From Shinisaurus crocodilurus (taxonomy: Eukaryota > Chordata > Lepidosauria > Squamata > Shinisauridae): 64,000 nucleotides of DNA. The first letter of the stretch is position 1. Every line of letters starts with the position of its first letter. The stretch is from positions 28,571,140-28,635,139 of the forward strand of contig CM037888.1 in assembly GCA_021292165.1 (NCBI GenBank), written 5' to 3'. Below, in pieces: positions 42,012 through 51,960 of this stretch. A program made the position numbers and the translations under genes. The notes below the pieces were generated by a model that saw nothing but the letters and a program-made list of their open reading frames with translations, made no database searches and was not told the DNA's origin.

Positions 42012-42118
42012 AGACAAGTGTGGCATAGTGGTTAGAGTCTTGGACTGGGACTTGGGAAATCCGACTTCTAGTCCCCACTCGGCCGTGAAGCTCACTGGGT
42101 GACTTCGGGCCAGTCACG
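42012..42118 (+). mobile_element. Sauria-type SINE, 5' half
   Basis: AAGTGTGGCATAGTGGTTAG through CTTCTAGTCCCCACTCGGCC and GTGACTTCGGGCCAGTCACG, then it stops. The body and tail are missing. Confidence 0.8.
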
Positions 42119-42215
42119 GGGACACTGTAGCAGTAGATGCCTTGCACTGGCAGAGACCTGGACTAAATGACACTGAAGTCTGTTCCAGTTCCAGCTCAGT
42201 TTTTCTATTAAAGCT

Positions 42216-42255
42216 GTATTCTCCAACCTTGGGTCCCCAGATGTTTTTGGCCACC
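42216..42255. mobile_element. palindromic hAT MITE family A, left-arm fragment
   Basis: TATTCTCCAACCTTGGGTCC and CCAGATGTTTTTGGCC match the left arm. The sequence diverges at the point where the hairpin core would begin. Confidence 0.75.
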
Positions 42256-42319
42256 ATGCTTCCAAACATAGACTCTCATTCCTCTTCAGCCATCCCTGCA
42301 TATCCTTCCACTGCACATA

Positions 42320-43364
42320 CGATCGTCGGATCGTCACCTTGAAGTGGTGAGTGGGCTTGCGTGTTCCGATGAATCCTGTGAGCAATGCCGTCGGGAGCTA
42401 TGTACTCCCAGTAGGGTCACCCATGGCGGTAAGGTCCGGGGAGAGGAACCAGACAAAGAACGATCCAAAACATAAAGTCCTCAATGGCAGAACAGGCAGA
42501 AGATAATTAAACCTAAATTACAACGGCTGTGAAGGCGGATGAAGGCTGCAGCAGAGAACGGTTTTCCAATCGTCAGGGTAACCGTGCCATTGGATCTCTG
42601 CTGTACTCTGTCAAGTTTGTGTGGTGATTCGTTGTGCACCGATCTCCCCACATAAAACAGTTTCACGCACAGGCGTCTTCCAACCCAACCCATCCAACCC
42701 AACCCAACCCAACCCAAACAAACAAACATAAAAAAAGTCCCATGGCGACTGGCGAACGGCGACGGGGGCAGGACTGTGAATCTGGAAGCCCCTAGCCATG
42801 GACCAGCACATGGGCGGTGGATGCAGACTCAGTCGCCCTGTTCAAGGAACGAGGTAGTCGAGCAGCTCGGCAGCTGTATCCATGACTGAGCAGCCCTATT
42901 TAGGATCCACTCTGCTCACCCCGTATGGGGAGGGGGCTAGAAAAGGTGCCCTAAACATAGTCTACCTCTTTCTCCCCTGACTGGATTACCGCGTCCAGTG
43001 GGGTCACCATTTTAGCGGTCGAAAAAGACATTTGAATTTTGGAACATGGAATATACGGACATTGCTGGATAACATAGATAGTGAACGCCCTGAGCATAGG
43101 ACTGCTATTATTGCAAGGGAGCTGAGACGGTTTAAAATTGACATAGCAGCACTTCAAGAAACTCGAAGGGCAGGAGAGGGACAGTTGAAAGAAGAAAAAG
43201 GAGGTTATACCTTCTTCTGGAAAGGACTACCTGAGCAGGACCGACGAATACATGGAGTAGGCTTTGCCATCAAAAATGAACTAGTGAACTCTTTGTCAGA
43301 AGTTCCTACTGGCATTAACGAACACCTGATAACTCTTCGATTAAAGCTCGCCAATAACCAACAG

Positions 43365-43365
<1 letters not shown>
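42320..43365 (+). mobile_element. RTE-like LINE, 5' region with AP-endonuclease domain
   Basis: The open frame at 43032-43436 begins with an apurinic/apyrimidinic-type endonuclease domain of a non-LTR retrotransposon: GTWNIRTL with the expected Asn (residue 7), the conserved catalytic Glu in LQETR (residue 43) and HGVGFAIKN (74-82). After residue ~111 the frame runs into (CA)n and becomes His/Thr repeats, so the rest of the endonuclease and all of the reverse transcriptase are missing. The 42320-43030 part is probably 5' UTR or an upstream region (block CAGTAGGGTCACCCATGGCG). Clade (RTE-like) is inferred from the endonuclease wording. It may be the same family as 41124-41605. Confidence 0.8.

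Positions 43366-43407
<42 letters not shown>
43365..43407. repeat. (CA)n microsatellite ending the LINE frame
   Basis: About 21 CA units starting exactly where the LINE coding similarity ends. Confidence 0.95.
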
Positions 43408-43410
<3 letters not shown>

Positions 43411-44099
43411 GTTGTGTGACTGAAGGACCGGCATGACATAAAGCCGGCACTGACAAATCAAGATTGTTCTGGGATAAGTTAAGGGCCTGTCTCTTGCTGT
43501 CTCCTTTTCTTCGTCTTCTTTTTATGTCCTTTCTAACTTCCTGGCCAATTGATTTTATTTCTGAATTTGCCAGGAGAAACAAGAAACATTACCGGTGAGG
43601 CTTGAGGTTTTATAACATGGAAATGCTCACGCCACGGTGACTGCGGCTCTCCAAAGGACTCTGCAGGGAAATGCATCGGAGATGAATAACCTCCACCAAT
43701 GGGAGGGGGCGTGAAACACAGTGATATGCACCAACCAGACCGTGTAAAGCAAATGGATTCGGCAAAGGAATCACACATTTCCCACTGCCCCAGAGTTGCT
43801 GCATGAGCCAACAAATTGTAACAAAACAACCTTGTCAGCTCCTTTGTCTTCGGTCCTCACCTGACTGACCTTCATTCTCTTTTGTTTTTGCTTGTTTGTG
43901 TTTTTTTTTTTTACACACTTTTCAAAAAGACCTACATGAACCGGAGCTGCCGAGAACATAAGTCTCACCTTGCTGGATCAGACCGCCTCAACCAGCATTC
44001 AGTTTCCAACAGCCACTGGGAAACCTACAAGCAGGGCATGAAGGGCTGTCATGCGCCACCATTTGTCCCTTAGCATCTGGTACTCCAAAGCATCCTGCC
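43408..44099. other. stretch without recognisable gene
   Basis: A T run lies at 43901-43913. 43955-44030 (AACATAAGTCTCACCTTGCT, GGATCAGACC) resembles the wording of reptile SINE-associated repeats, but without structure. No gene. Confidence 0.35.
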
Positions 44100-44237
44100 T
44101 CTGTCTATGTAACTCAGTGGTGGAACATGTGCTTTGCATGCCAAAGGTCCTAGGTTCAATCCTTGGCATCTCCAGCTAAGGTTGGGAGATGTCTGAAACC
44201 CTGGAGGCACAGGCAATGTAGAGATAATACTGAGCTA
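44100..44237 (+). mobile_element. tRNA(Ala)-like SINE
   Basis: TATGTAACTCAGTGGTGGAA (A box), CATGTGCTTTGCATGCCAAA, GGTCCTAGGTTCAATCCTTG (B box), CTGAAACCCTGGAGGC and ATAATACTGAGCTAAGATGG. Confidence 0.8.
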
Positions 44238-44891
44238 AGATGGAGCCCAATTCCGAGCCCAATTCAAGGTGCTGGTTTTAACCTATAAAGCAGGGCTCTC
44301 CAACCTTGGGTCCCCAGATGTTGCTGGTCTACAGCTTCCAGCATACCCAGCCAGCATGGCTAATGGCAAGGGATGCTGGGAGCTGTAGTCCAGTAACATC
44401 TGGGGACCCAAGGTTGGAGAGCCCTGCTATAAAGCCTTACATGGCTTGAGACCGCAATACCTGACGGAACGCCTCTCCCGACCACAATCTACCTGGACAC
44501 TACGATCAACATTTGTGGCCTTCCTCTGAGTGCCACCTCTGAGGGAGGCTCAGAGGGTGGCAACAAGGAGGAGGGCCTTCTCAGTGGTGGCCCCCCCAAC
44601 TGTGGAATGATCGCCACACTGAAGCCTGCCTGGCACCAACTCTGCCATCTCTTTGGTGCCAGGTTAAGACTGCTCTCTTCTCCCAGGCATTTAGTGGCAT
44701 TTAACATTTAATGGCATTTAACAGGTCTAGTTTTGTATTTAAAAAAATTGTTTTAGCTGTGAAATTGATTTTAAATACTGTATATTGGGGAAAAAAATAT
44801 GTCATTTTATTATTGTGGTTCATGGTTCATGTTTTTATGAACTGCTGTGCACTGCCCAGAGAGCTTTGGCTATTGGGCAGCAGAGAAATGA

Positions 44892-44946
<55 letters not shown>
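44238..44946 (+). mobile_element. L2 LINE 3' end, split by hAT MITE
   Basis: 44238-44290 encodes the FKVLVLTYKA-like segment. After the MITE the sequence resumes in CCTTACATGGCTTGAGACCG and GCAATACCTGACGGAACGCC (L2 C-terminal GLxxQYLTERL). The frame is then broken by stops. The 3' UTR (CTGCCCAGAGAGCTTTGGCT, ATTGGGCAGCAGAGAAATGA) ends in an (AAT)n array at 44896-44946. Truncated and inactive. Confidence 0.88.
44291..44426. mobile_element. palindromic hAT MITE, family A, in L2
   Basis: The ends CAGGGCTCTCCAACCTTGGG and CCCAAGGTTGGAGAGCCCTG are a perfect 20-bp inverted repeat. The flanking duplication CTATAAAG is exact (44283-44290, 44427-44434). The hairpin centre is diverged (AGCATACCCAGCCAGCATGG). 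The CAGGGC ends differ from the CAGTGT ends of the 10435 and 62255 copies, marking a subfamily. Confidence 0.93.
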
Positions 44947-44949
<3 letters not shown>

Positions 44950-45261
44950 GACCAAGTCTGACTCCATATAAGGCAAGCTCCTTAGACCCAAAGCATACAT
45001 TACTTTAAAGGCATAGCTAGTAGCTACTTTTGTTATTCTAGAGGATCTAGATCTTCACTTGGGAGGTTGGGGCCTTTTAACCCTTTCCCCCCCAGCTGTG
45101 GTCCTGATCCAGAGGAGCCCCTCACATTGATTCATCTTGTCAAATACAGTCCTTACAGCAAATGGATCAATATTTGGCTTCGTGCTGTTCAGAAGACACA
45201 GAGCAGCACAACTTCTCATCTTGACTTTATTGTGGTCGTATTTTCATGCTCATCGGAGGGG
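44947..45261. other. stretch without recognisable gene
   Basis: Nothing recognised. Confidence 0.4.
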
Positions 45262-45410
45262 CCATTGCTGAGTGAGTGGCAGAGGCCATGCTTTGCATGC
45301 AGAAGGTTTCAGGTTCAATACCTGGCATCTCTAGAGTGGGTTCAGAAACCCCGCAGAGCCACTTCTGGTCAGTGAGCTAGATGGAACAAGGCAGCTTTTT
45401 AATATTCCTC
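45262..45410 (+). mobile_element. tRNA(Ala)-like SINE, diverged
   Basis: GAGTGAGTGGCAGAGGCCAT, GCTTTGCATGCAGAAGG, the B-box-like TTTCAGGTTCAATACC, CTGGCATCTC and CAGTGAGCTAGATGGAAC, then AAGGCAGCTTTT. Confidence 0.72.
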
Positions 45411-45642
45411 TTTGAGAAGTATGAGATCAATAAAACTTTACTCCATTTAGACAGTGGTGTGGCCAGGGCTAGACCTTGGGGCCCTGCAGAGAGTGGCAGG
45501 TGCTGAGAGCTTCAAGCAAACCCCATTTTATTTCTGTAGTCCTCATGGTGCTATGATTCATGTGAGTTTAAAATGTAAAAATGCACAGGCTCGGAGTATT
45601 TATATTTTAAAATCAGGGTTGGCAAAGCAGTTTTGTTGTTAT

Positions 45643-45935
45643 TCATAGAATTATAGAAAAGTAGAGTTGGAAGGGGCCTACAAGGCCATCGAGTCCAACC
45701 CCCCACTCAGTGCAGGAATCCAGGTGAAAGCATCCCTGACAGATGGCTGTCCAGCCGCACCTTGAATGCCTCCAGAGTGGGAGAGCCCACCACCTCCCTA
45801 GGTAGGTAGTTGGTTCCCTTGTCTTATTGCTCTGACAGTCAGGAATTTTTTCTGATGTTTAGGTGGAATCTGGGTTCCTGTAACTTGAGCCCATGATTCC
45901 GTGTCCTGCAAACTGGGATGATCGAGAAGAGATAT
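45643..45935 (-). mobile_element. CR1 LINE 3' end, reverse orientation
   Basis: The 3' UTR (CTCAGTGCAGGAATCCAGG on plus) precedes the complement of the C-terminal codons. The minus strand encodes [16 protein letters not shown] in one frame. About 290 bp. Confidence 0.9.
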
Positions 45936-46195
45936 TCTAACATATGAGGAACATAGAAACAGTTGTAAAGCATGGAATGGCAGTTGGGGGGGGGGGGCAG
46001 AAGAGAAATGTGAGTTGTGCACTTCACAACAGATATAATACACATCACTGTCTAAAGCCCAACAACAACAACAACAACAACAAGAACAACAACACCACTC
46101 AAGATAATTAAGTCTAGGGTTCAAAATTCTCTAGCTGCACCACTGCATCTAGAACAGGAGAGGGGAACAGTTTGGGTATGAGAGGCTGAATGACA
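45936..46195. other. stretch with G run and (CAA)n
   Basis: A G run lies at 45988-45998 and (CAA)n at 46062-46095, giving cysteine or glutamine runs in open frames. No gene. Confidence 0.5.
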
Positions 46196-46326
46196 TCATT
46201 CAAGGTGCGGCTGGACAGCCATCTGTCAGGGATGCTTTTGACCTGGATTCCTGCATTGAGCGGGGGGGTTGGACTCGATGGCCTGGTAGGCCCCCTTCCA
46301 ACTCTACTTTTCTATGATTCTATTAT
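46196..46326 (+). mobile_element. CR1 LINE 3' end
   Basis: ATTCAAGGTGCGGCTGGACA, GCCATCTGTCAGGGATGC (last codons) and GGTTGGACTCGATGGCCTGG to TTTTCTATGATTCTATT. About 130 bp. Confidence 0.88.
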
Positions 46327-47037
46327 TCATCCCCTGACATCATCTGGTCCTCGGCCTAGACTGCCAGCTGGAGCTCTAGCTGGAGCTGGAGCGGTCCAGC
46401 CACTGCCTTGGTTGGGGCTGCGCCGCCCACACCGCTCCCTCCGCAGTGGGGGAAGAGGCAGCCCAGGGGAAGCCGCCCCGACCCAAGCGACAGTCAGAGT
46501 GCTGCAGCCTCCACCTCAGCTGGGGGATACTTCACCCATGCGGTGAGGACATGAGGGAGTTTGAACTGCAAGATGAGTGGACTTAAAGGAAGACGCCTGG
46601 GAGCAGTCTCCTGAGCGGCTGTTGACAGCAGTTCTTCTCCCCGACCCTTAATGTGTCTTTTGAGATGTCCCGACATGCAGATCAGCAGAACGTTTGATTG
46701 CAGCCAGCTGTGCTGAGCCCTGCTCAGAATAAACCCACGAGTTCCTGTGCATGTACAGATTTTTTTTTAAAAAATGAAATCTATTTTTAGCCCAAGTCCG
46801 GGACACCAAGTAGTGCTCACACAGATCTAACCCCCCCCCCATAAAAGAGGGATCTGAATGGCTCTGGGTAACAGCCGCTGACATTCCACCGGATGCATGA
46901 GTGTGATCAGAAGCAATTCCCAGCAAATCCTAACCTGCCTCCTCGAGGATGCAGCAAGCTGGATTTAACTCAAACTATTGTAGGTGTCATGCACTGGACA
47001 ACTGACAGCAGCAGTCCTGCAAGGGGAGGAGCCGGGG
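46327..47037. other. GC-rich then mixed stretch without gene
   Basis: 46350-46510 is GC-rich with several CpGs, too short and isolated to call a CpG-island promoter. Nothing else recognised. Confidence 0.35.
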
Positions 47038-47237
47038 AAGAGCTGTAGCTCAGTGGTAGAGCAGAGGCCTTACGATCGGAAGGTCCCAAGTTCGATCCCC
47101 AGCAACCCCAGGTAGGGCTGGAGAAACTCCTCCCTGAAACCTTGGAGAACCACTGCCAGTCAGTGTCATGCCGACGATACTGGACTAGATGGTCTGACTC
47201 AGGCTAAAGCAGCTTCCGATGATTCCTATGTTTCTAA
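47038..47237 (+). mobile_element. tRNA(Ala)-like SINE, well preserved
   Basis: AGAGCTGTAGCTCAGTGGTA (A box), GAGCAGAGGCCTTACGATCG, GGTCCCAAGTTCGATCCCCA (B box), CTGAAACCTTGGAGAACCAC, CTGGACTAGATGGTCTGACT and tail GCAGCTTCCGATGATTCCTA. It is the best tRNA-like head in the window, but the body and tail show a SINE, not a tRNA gene. Confidence 0.85.
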
Positions 47238-47351
47238 CCCTGAGGCAGGGACTTGGGAAGGCTGTACCTTGTGATTCAGGCACTGTAGGTATTTATCATG
47301 CCTTGTGACCTGAAGGGCCTCTGCTAGGTGACTCCTGCTGTGGCAGTGGGG

Positions 47352-47500
47352 GCCCTTTATCCATTGCATCTTCCTGTTTGAGTGTTATAGGAGCTATCGA
47401 TGGTGCTGAACTCCACCCCCAAAGTAGGTTCACCACCACGAAGCACCATGGATAGCTCTTATAAAGATCAAACAAAAAGAGGCAATGGATAAGGAGCCCC
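47352..47500. repeat. palindromic repeat, family E, diverged
   Basis: TTATCCATTGCATCTTCCTG to GCAATGGATAAGGAGC, with inner arms GGTGCTGAACTCCACCCCCA and GAAGCACCATGGATAGCTCT. Homologous to 5894-6032. Confidence 0.7.
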
Positions 47501-47627
47501 CACTGACGCAGGAGTCGCCAACCTCCACTGGCTTCTGCTATATATATGGAGGGGAAATTGGGGATAGAAAGGAAACAAAAAGGAATATAAAGGAGTTATG
47601 TTCCCTCACTGATTGTATTTTTTTGTA
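47501..47627. other. short unassigned segment
   Basis: Continuation of family E homology to about 47533, then A-rich DNA. Confidence 0.4.
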
Positions 47628-47951
47628 TTTATTTATTTATTACATTTCTATAGCGCCCAATGGTGGAAGCTCTCTGTGCAGTTCACAACAATTAAAACCA
47701 TAAAATACAAAGTGATAAAATACAATACAAATGTTTAAAACTGTAAAACTACTGTATAATTTTAATAATAATAATAATAATGATAATGATATAACCAAAT
47801 AGAAGCTAGCAGCAGTGAGAAGATTTAAAATACAGTACCAGATTTAAAACAGAAACTGAAAGATTAAAATGCCTGAGAAAATAAAAAAGCTCTTCACCTG
47901 GCACCAAAAAAGAGCGCAATGTAGGTGCCAGGTGAGTCTCTCTGGGAAGCT
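47628..47951 (-). mobile_element. L2 LINE 3' end, reverse orientation
   Basis: Minus strand: the C-terminal codons (CACCTGGCACCTACATTGCG, AGAGCTTTTTTATTTTCTCA), then the 3' UTR with CTGCACAGAGAGCTTCCACC and the AATAAATAAATAC tail. Confidence 0.85.
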
Positions 47952-47954
47952 CAC

Positions 47955-48094
47955 TTAGGGCAAAATCCTATGCGTGTTCAGACAGAAAAAAATTCCTACA
48001 ACTCACAGCATTCCCCAGTCAACTATGCTGGCTGGGGAATGCTGGGAGTTGTAGGATTTTTTTCTGCCTAAATATGGATAGGGTTGCACCCTTA
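47955..48094. mobile_element. palindromic MITE, family C
   Basis: TTAGGGCAAAATCCTATGCG and GATAGGGTTGCACCCTTA enclose arms ACAACTCACAGCATTCCCCA and GGGGAATGCTGGGAGTTGTA. Confidence 0.82.
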
Positions 48095-48125
48095 GAGAGC
48101 CTTCCTTTCCCTTCTCCCTTGCATA

Positions 48126-48378
48126 GAGAGCCAGTGTGGCGTAGCGGTGAGAGTGTTGGACTGGGACTCAGGGAGATCCGGGTTCTAGTCCCCACTCTGC
48201 CATGAAGTTCACTGGGTGACTTTGGGCCAGTCACGGACTCTCAGCCTGACCTACCTCACAGGGTTGTTGTGAGGATAAAATGGAGAGGAGGAGGAGGAGG
48301 ATTCTGTAAGCCGCCTTGGGTTCCTGGAAGGAAAAAAGGTGGGGTATAAATATAATAATAAATAAATAAATAAATAAG
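48126..48378 (+). mobile_element. Sauria-type SINE, full length, least diverged
   Basis: GAGAGCCAGTGTGGCGTAGC, GGGTTCTAGTCCCCACTCTG, the CTCACAGGGTTGTTGTGAGG block, TAAGCCGCCTTGGGTTCCTG and GGTGGGGTATAAATATAATA with an AAATAAATAAATAAAT tail. It fits my memory of the consensus closely. Confidence 0.9.
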
Positions 48379-48421
48379 AGTCTGCTTCTCCTGGGATTTC
48401 AGGCTGCCAGCGGGGATTAGG

Positions 48422-48632
48422 GAAAGGCAGCAGCTGAGTGGCACAGCAGCTGTAGCATAGGCCACAGCAGTCATGGCTCAATGCAGAAGGTCCCAGGTTC
48501 AATCCCCAACATCTCCAGGTGGGTCTGGGAAAGACTCCCATATGAAACCCTGGAGAGCCATTGCCAGTGAGTGTACGGTAGACAATACTGAACTAGATTG
48601 GTCAGGCTCGGTATAAGACAGCTTCATAAAGT
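48422..48632 (+). mobile_element. tRNA(Ala)-like SINE
   Basis: GTCATGGCTCAATGCAGAAG, GGTCCCAGGTTCAATCCCCA (B box), TGAAACCCTGGAGAGCCATT, CAATACTGAACTAGATTGGT and AAGACAGCTTCAT. The A-box part is disrupted. Confidence 0.78.
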
Positions 48633-48864
48633 CCATAATAATGCTGCCACCACCACCGAGCCAGTTACAGCCTTCCGATCAGATGCCAGCCGGAGCCCTC
48701 CTCACAGTGCGCCACTACTACAGGCATGCTCTGACTGTGCCTCAGTTCACCACTGTGAACCCAGAAAAGGAGCATGCCAATTATTAAGGGCCCTGGCCTG
48801 GCTCCCCAACCCTCGATAGGGTTGTGAAGAAGAGCAGTGGCAGGACCGGGGTGGCTGCACCAGG

Positions 48865-48985
48865 CTAGGGATGGATGTAGCTATAAATTACAGTCCCTCT
48901 CCATTTCTCATTTTTCCAATCTTAAATTAGGTTCATCCCAAACTTTGAGAATTTTTCCAAACTTAAGTTTGGTTCATCCCATACG
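48865..48985. repeat. AT-rich dispersed repeat, family F, left part
   Basis: CTAGGGATGGATGTAGC at the left resembles a hAT-like end. TCATTTTTCCAATCTTAAAT, TAGGTTCATCCCAAACTTTG and AGAATTTTTCC recur at 61970-62065. It is interrupted by the SINE-tail block 48986-49335. Confidence 0.6.
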
Positions 48986-48990
48986 ACGAC

Positions 48991-49023
<33 letters not shown>

Positions 49024-49133
49024 CTAACTACCTCACAGGGTTGTTGTGAGGATAAGATGGAGAGGAGGAGGAGAACCTTGTACGCCGCCTTGGGTTCCTT
49101 GCAAGAGGGGAAAAGGCGGGGTATAAATGTAAT

Positions 49134-49177
<44 letters not shown>

Positions 49178-49288
49178 CTAACCTACCTCACAGGGTTGTT
49201 GTGAGGATAAGATGGAGAGGAGGAGGAGAACCTTGTACGCCGCCTTGGGTTCCTTGCAAGAGGGGAAAAGGCGGGGTATAAATGTAAT

Positions 49289-49335
<47 letters not shown>
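48986..49335 (+). repeat. tandemly duplicated SINE tails with (GAT)n arrays
   Basis: Three (GAT)n arrays (48990-49022, 49131-49176, 49288-49335) alternate with two almost identical ~109-bp Sauria SINE 3' halves (49023-49131 and 49177-49286), 154 bp apart. The two halves differ by about one base (CTAACTACC versus CTAACCTACC). This is a recent tandem duplication, probably promoted by the arrays. The runs give poly-His, Ile or Met frames. Confidence 0.9.
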
Positions 49336-49337
<2 letters not shown>

Positions 49338-49620
49338 GCCTGAAAATCCCTATGCATTTTTGTATGCAATTTTGCCAAAGATAATATTTTTGCAAGCAAT
49401 TTACCGGGCGGACATAATACGTTTTTGGATGCCATTTTCACAAATATATGCATTTCTGTGTGCACTTTCCCCTAACATATGCATTGTTGTATGCATTTTG
49501 GGGACTGCAGGACCCCATTGCAAAATCCAGAGAAGTGTGAATTTCGAAGGACAGCTGAGTTTCGCTCCGCATACTGGTTCGAAAGTACGAGATTCGGTAA
49601 GTTCGTATTAAAATATAAAT
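49336..49620. repeat. AT-rich dispersed repeat, family F, right part
   Basis: CCTGAAAATCCCTATGCATT, GTGTGCACTTTCCCCTAACA, TATGCATTGTTGTATGCATT and TTGCAAAATCCAGAG. The same order occurs at 62080-62210 and 29225-29330. Confidence 0.6.
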
Positions 49621-51469
49621 GGAACGAATTTCTCCCCCATCCGTACGCTGGGCAGACTGGGCACGTTGCTGCACTGTGGGACTATTTAGGGACAGCTCCG
49701 ACAGCTCCAGCCCCATTTGCAGAAGGCTGCAGCGTTTGCAGAGCACTGTTAGGGAGCCGGTGGGAAGACTGGAGGGGCTTGGGTCACTAAAGAAAATCTG
49801 AAAGTATCCTGAGATAGCTTCTGATTCTCCCCCCTGCAACCCCCCCCCAAAAAAAAACCCTATACCACACCAGGGAGACATAAATTATACTGTGCTTTCT
49901 GTCTTCTCCCTCTTGCATGCTCACTCCTGGTTTTAACTCTTGCAGAGGTCGTCATCACAGATACAGTTATCCAATAATGCAGCCTCGACAGCACTGACTT
50001 AATAAAACGCTCGTGTCGCTCTCGTGTTGGAATTGATTTTCCCGACTTGAGGGCCACTTTAGCTTGCAAATCAAAACTGCCTTGTGCCGGCCTGCCCGAC
50101 ACATTTTACCCTGGCCCAGATTTCTTTCAGAAATGGAGATTGATGGGGCAAGGCTGGTGTTGGGTCAGCGTCTAATGGTTCGCTCTCCGTGCCCTGAATT
50201 ATGCATGAGAACTGGAGTTGCTCAGTCTTTTTTTATTAGTAGTAGTAGTAGTAGTAGTAGTAACAAGAGTGCTGTAGCTGTGATGCAAAGCAGTTTTCCT
50301 GAAGAGCTTGGCTTGTGCGGCGAGGACCCTCCTCACCTCTTTCAGAAACTTGCCCAGTTCCCTGCAGACCAGAAGTCATTTGAGGCAGCGTGGAGGTCTC
50401 TTCCACCCCAGAGACAGGCGTGTTTGTGAAGAGGAAACAGGAAGATGGATTTTACTGCACTGCAACCACTCCTTGCATAAACCACTTCACTTAACTCCAT
50501 CTTGGCCAGCTTCTTCCTCTCGGTGTCCTTCCAGTGTCATTCGTTTATTTATTTTACAGACTGTACAAACCATTCTCTATATTAAAAAAAAAGGTTCCTG
50601 AGCAGTGAACGGTAAGAAAGAAAAGGAGGGAGAAGAAAATACAAAAGAATAGCAATATTTAAAATCAAGTTATACCAATAAAACCGTGTCTGGTCATTCA
50701 GGAAAACCTTGCTTAAATTAAAAAAAAAAAAAAAAAAAAAGTCTTTTGCGGATGCCGAGAACAAAGCAACGTTGGCACCTGCCTGACATCAACCGGCCGG
50801 AAATTCAATCCACAGAGAGGGAGCTAGTCTACTAAAAGTTTTATTTCAGGTGAAGTCTAAACAGACCCCAGCTCCGTGCAGAACCACGAGGTGTACCTCA
50901 TCCAATGACCGCAGGAACAAGCAGGCTGATAAAGCAGAGAGTGTTAACAACCCCCAAACCACCCAAAAGAGCTCCACTGGACGGCTACTCGAGGACGCAG
51001 CAGAGGCAGCAAAATAAGCCTTCTTTGCTGTCCACACCAAAGATTGTGAGCTCTTTTGGGCTCCCTTTCCCTCTGACCTTGGCCAGTACCATCATCCTCG
51101 CTGGATTCCATCATGTCCAACTTCTAGATTTTCTTTCTTTATTTTTTTTATTACGTTTCTATACCATACCAACACTCCCTGGGTAAATCCACTCAGCAAG
51201 ACCCCAGTTTGGGAAGAGACCATTTCCTGCTCTATTCCTATATATAATGTATTTGCCGTTCATTGTTTAGGTGACCTATTTTATTCTTCTTCATTAGCAC
51301 AAGATGAGGTCCAAAGGATCATGCCACAAGTTTCTCCAGCATGCTCAAATCAGCGTTGGACTTGCTAGTTCTTCAGCAGAAGCTTCCCCCTTTGGAAACT
51401 GAGTAGAGTTCCACAGGAAGTTTGTCTCCAGAATGGTTTGGGCTAGCTGCTGAAATACCTATTCTCTAA
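49621..51469. other. stretch without recognisable gene
   Basis: Arrays: (TAG)n at 50236-50262, an A run at 50717-50740. The 121- and 147-codon frames here contain repeat-derived runs and no domain. 50000-50220 and 50760-51060 look low-copy. Confidence 0.35.
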
Positions 51470-51594
51470 CCCAGCTTTCCCCAATGTTGTGCCCTTCAGA
51501 TGTATTGGAATTCAAGTCCCACCATCCCCAGTCAGCAAGGTCATGATGGGAGTTGTAGTCTAACCCATCTGAGGGCACCAGGTTGGAGAAGGCT
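51470..51594. mobile_element. palindromic MITE, family B
   Basis: CAGCTTTCCCCAATGTTGTG and CCCTTCAGATGTATTGGA face GTAGTCTAACCCATCTGAGG and GCACCAGGTTGGAGAAGGCT, with a centre ACCATCCCCAGTCAGCAAGG. No clear duplication. Confidence 0.72.
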
Positions 51595-51774
51595 TGAACT
51601 AAATTTGAAAACATGGCTTTTTGCATGTATGCCCAATAAATGTGAAGCAGTTTGTGGGAGGATCACAAATAACTCCCAATCATACCTTTGGTTTACATCA
51701 CAATGTGTATATTTGGAACCTGTGCCCTTTTGTGAGAAAGTGTGTTCTGATGTAATATCTGTTATGTTGATTCC
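51595..51774. other. short unassigned segment
   Basis: Nothing recognised. Confidence 0.4.
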
Positions 51775-51960
51775 ATTTTTGCTCCAGCCTCCTCCATGAA
51801 GCTCAGGGTGGCATACATACATACCCTGCTCCCATTTTATCCTCACAACAGCCCTGTGAGGTAGGCTAGACTGAGAGATGGTAACTTGCCGAATGACACC
51901 CAATGAGCTTCATTGCTGAGGGATCTGAACTCAGGTCTCCCCCATCCAGGGTTTATTCTA
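51775..51960 (-). mobile_element. Sauria-type SINE, diverged, reverse orientation
   Basis: The plus strand shows the complement of the body (ATTTTATCCTCACAACAGCC, CTGTGAGGTAGGCTAGACTG) and head (GAGCTTCATTGCTGAGGGAT, CTGAACTCAGG). The tail region is altered. Confidence 0.7.

Noticed and set aside
46350..46510. CpG-island promoter
   Set aside because: Short, moderate CpG density and no adjoining exon.
47038..47110. Possible tRNA(Ala) gene
   Set aside because: A and B boxes look good, but the sequence continues into the SINE body and tail shared by at least six other copies, and no proper 3' acceptor stem closes it.
49131..49335. CRISPR-like spacing of direct repeats
   Set aside because: The units are SINE tails and GAT arrays in vertebrate DNA. 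No spacer logic and only two copies.
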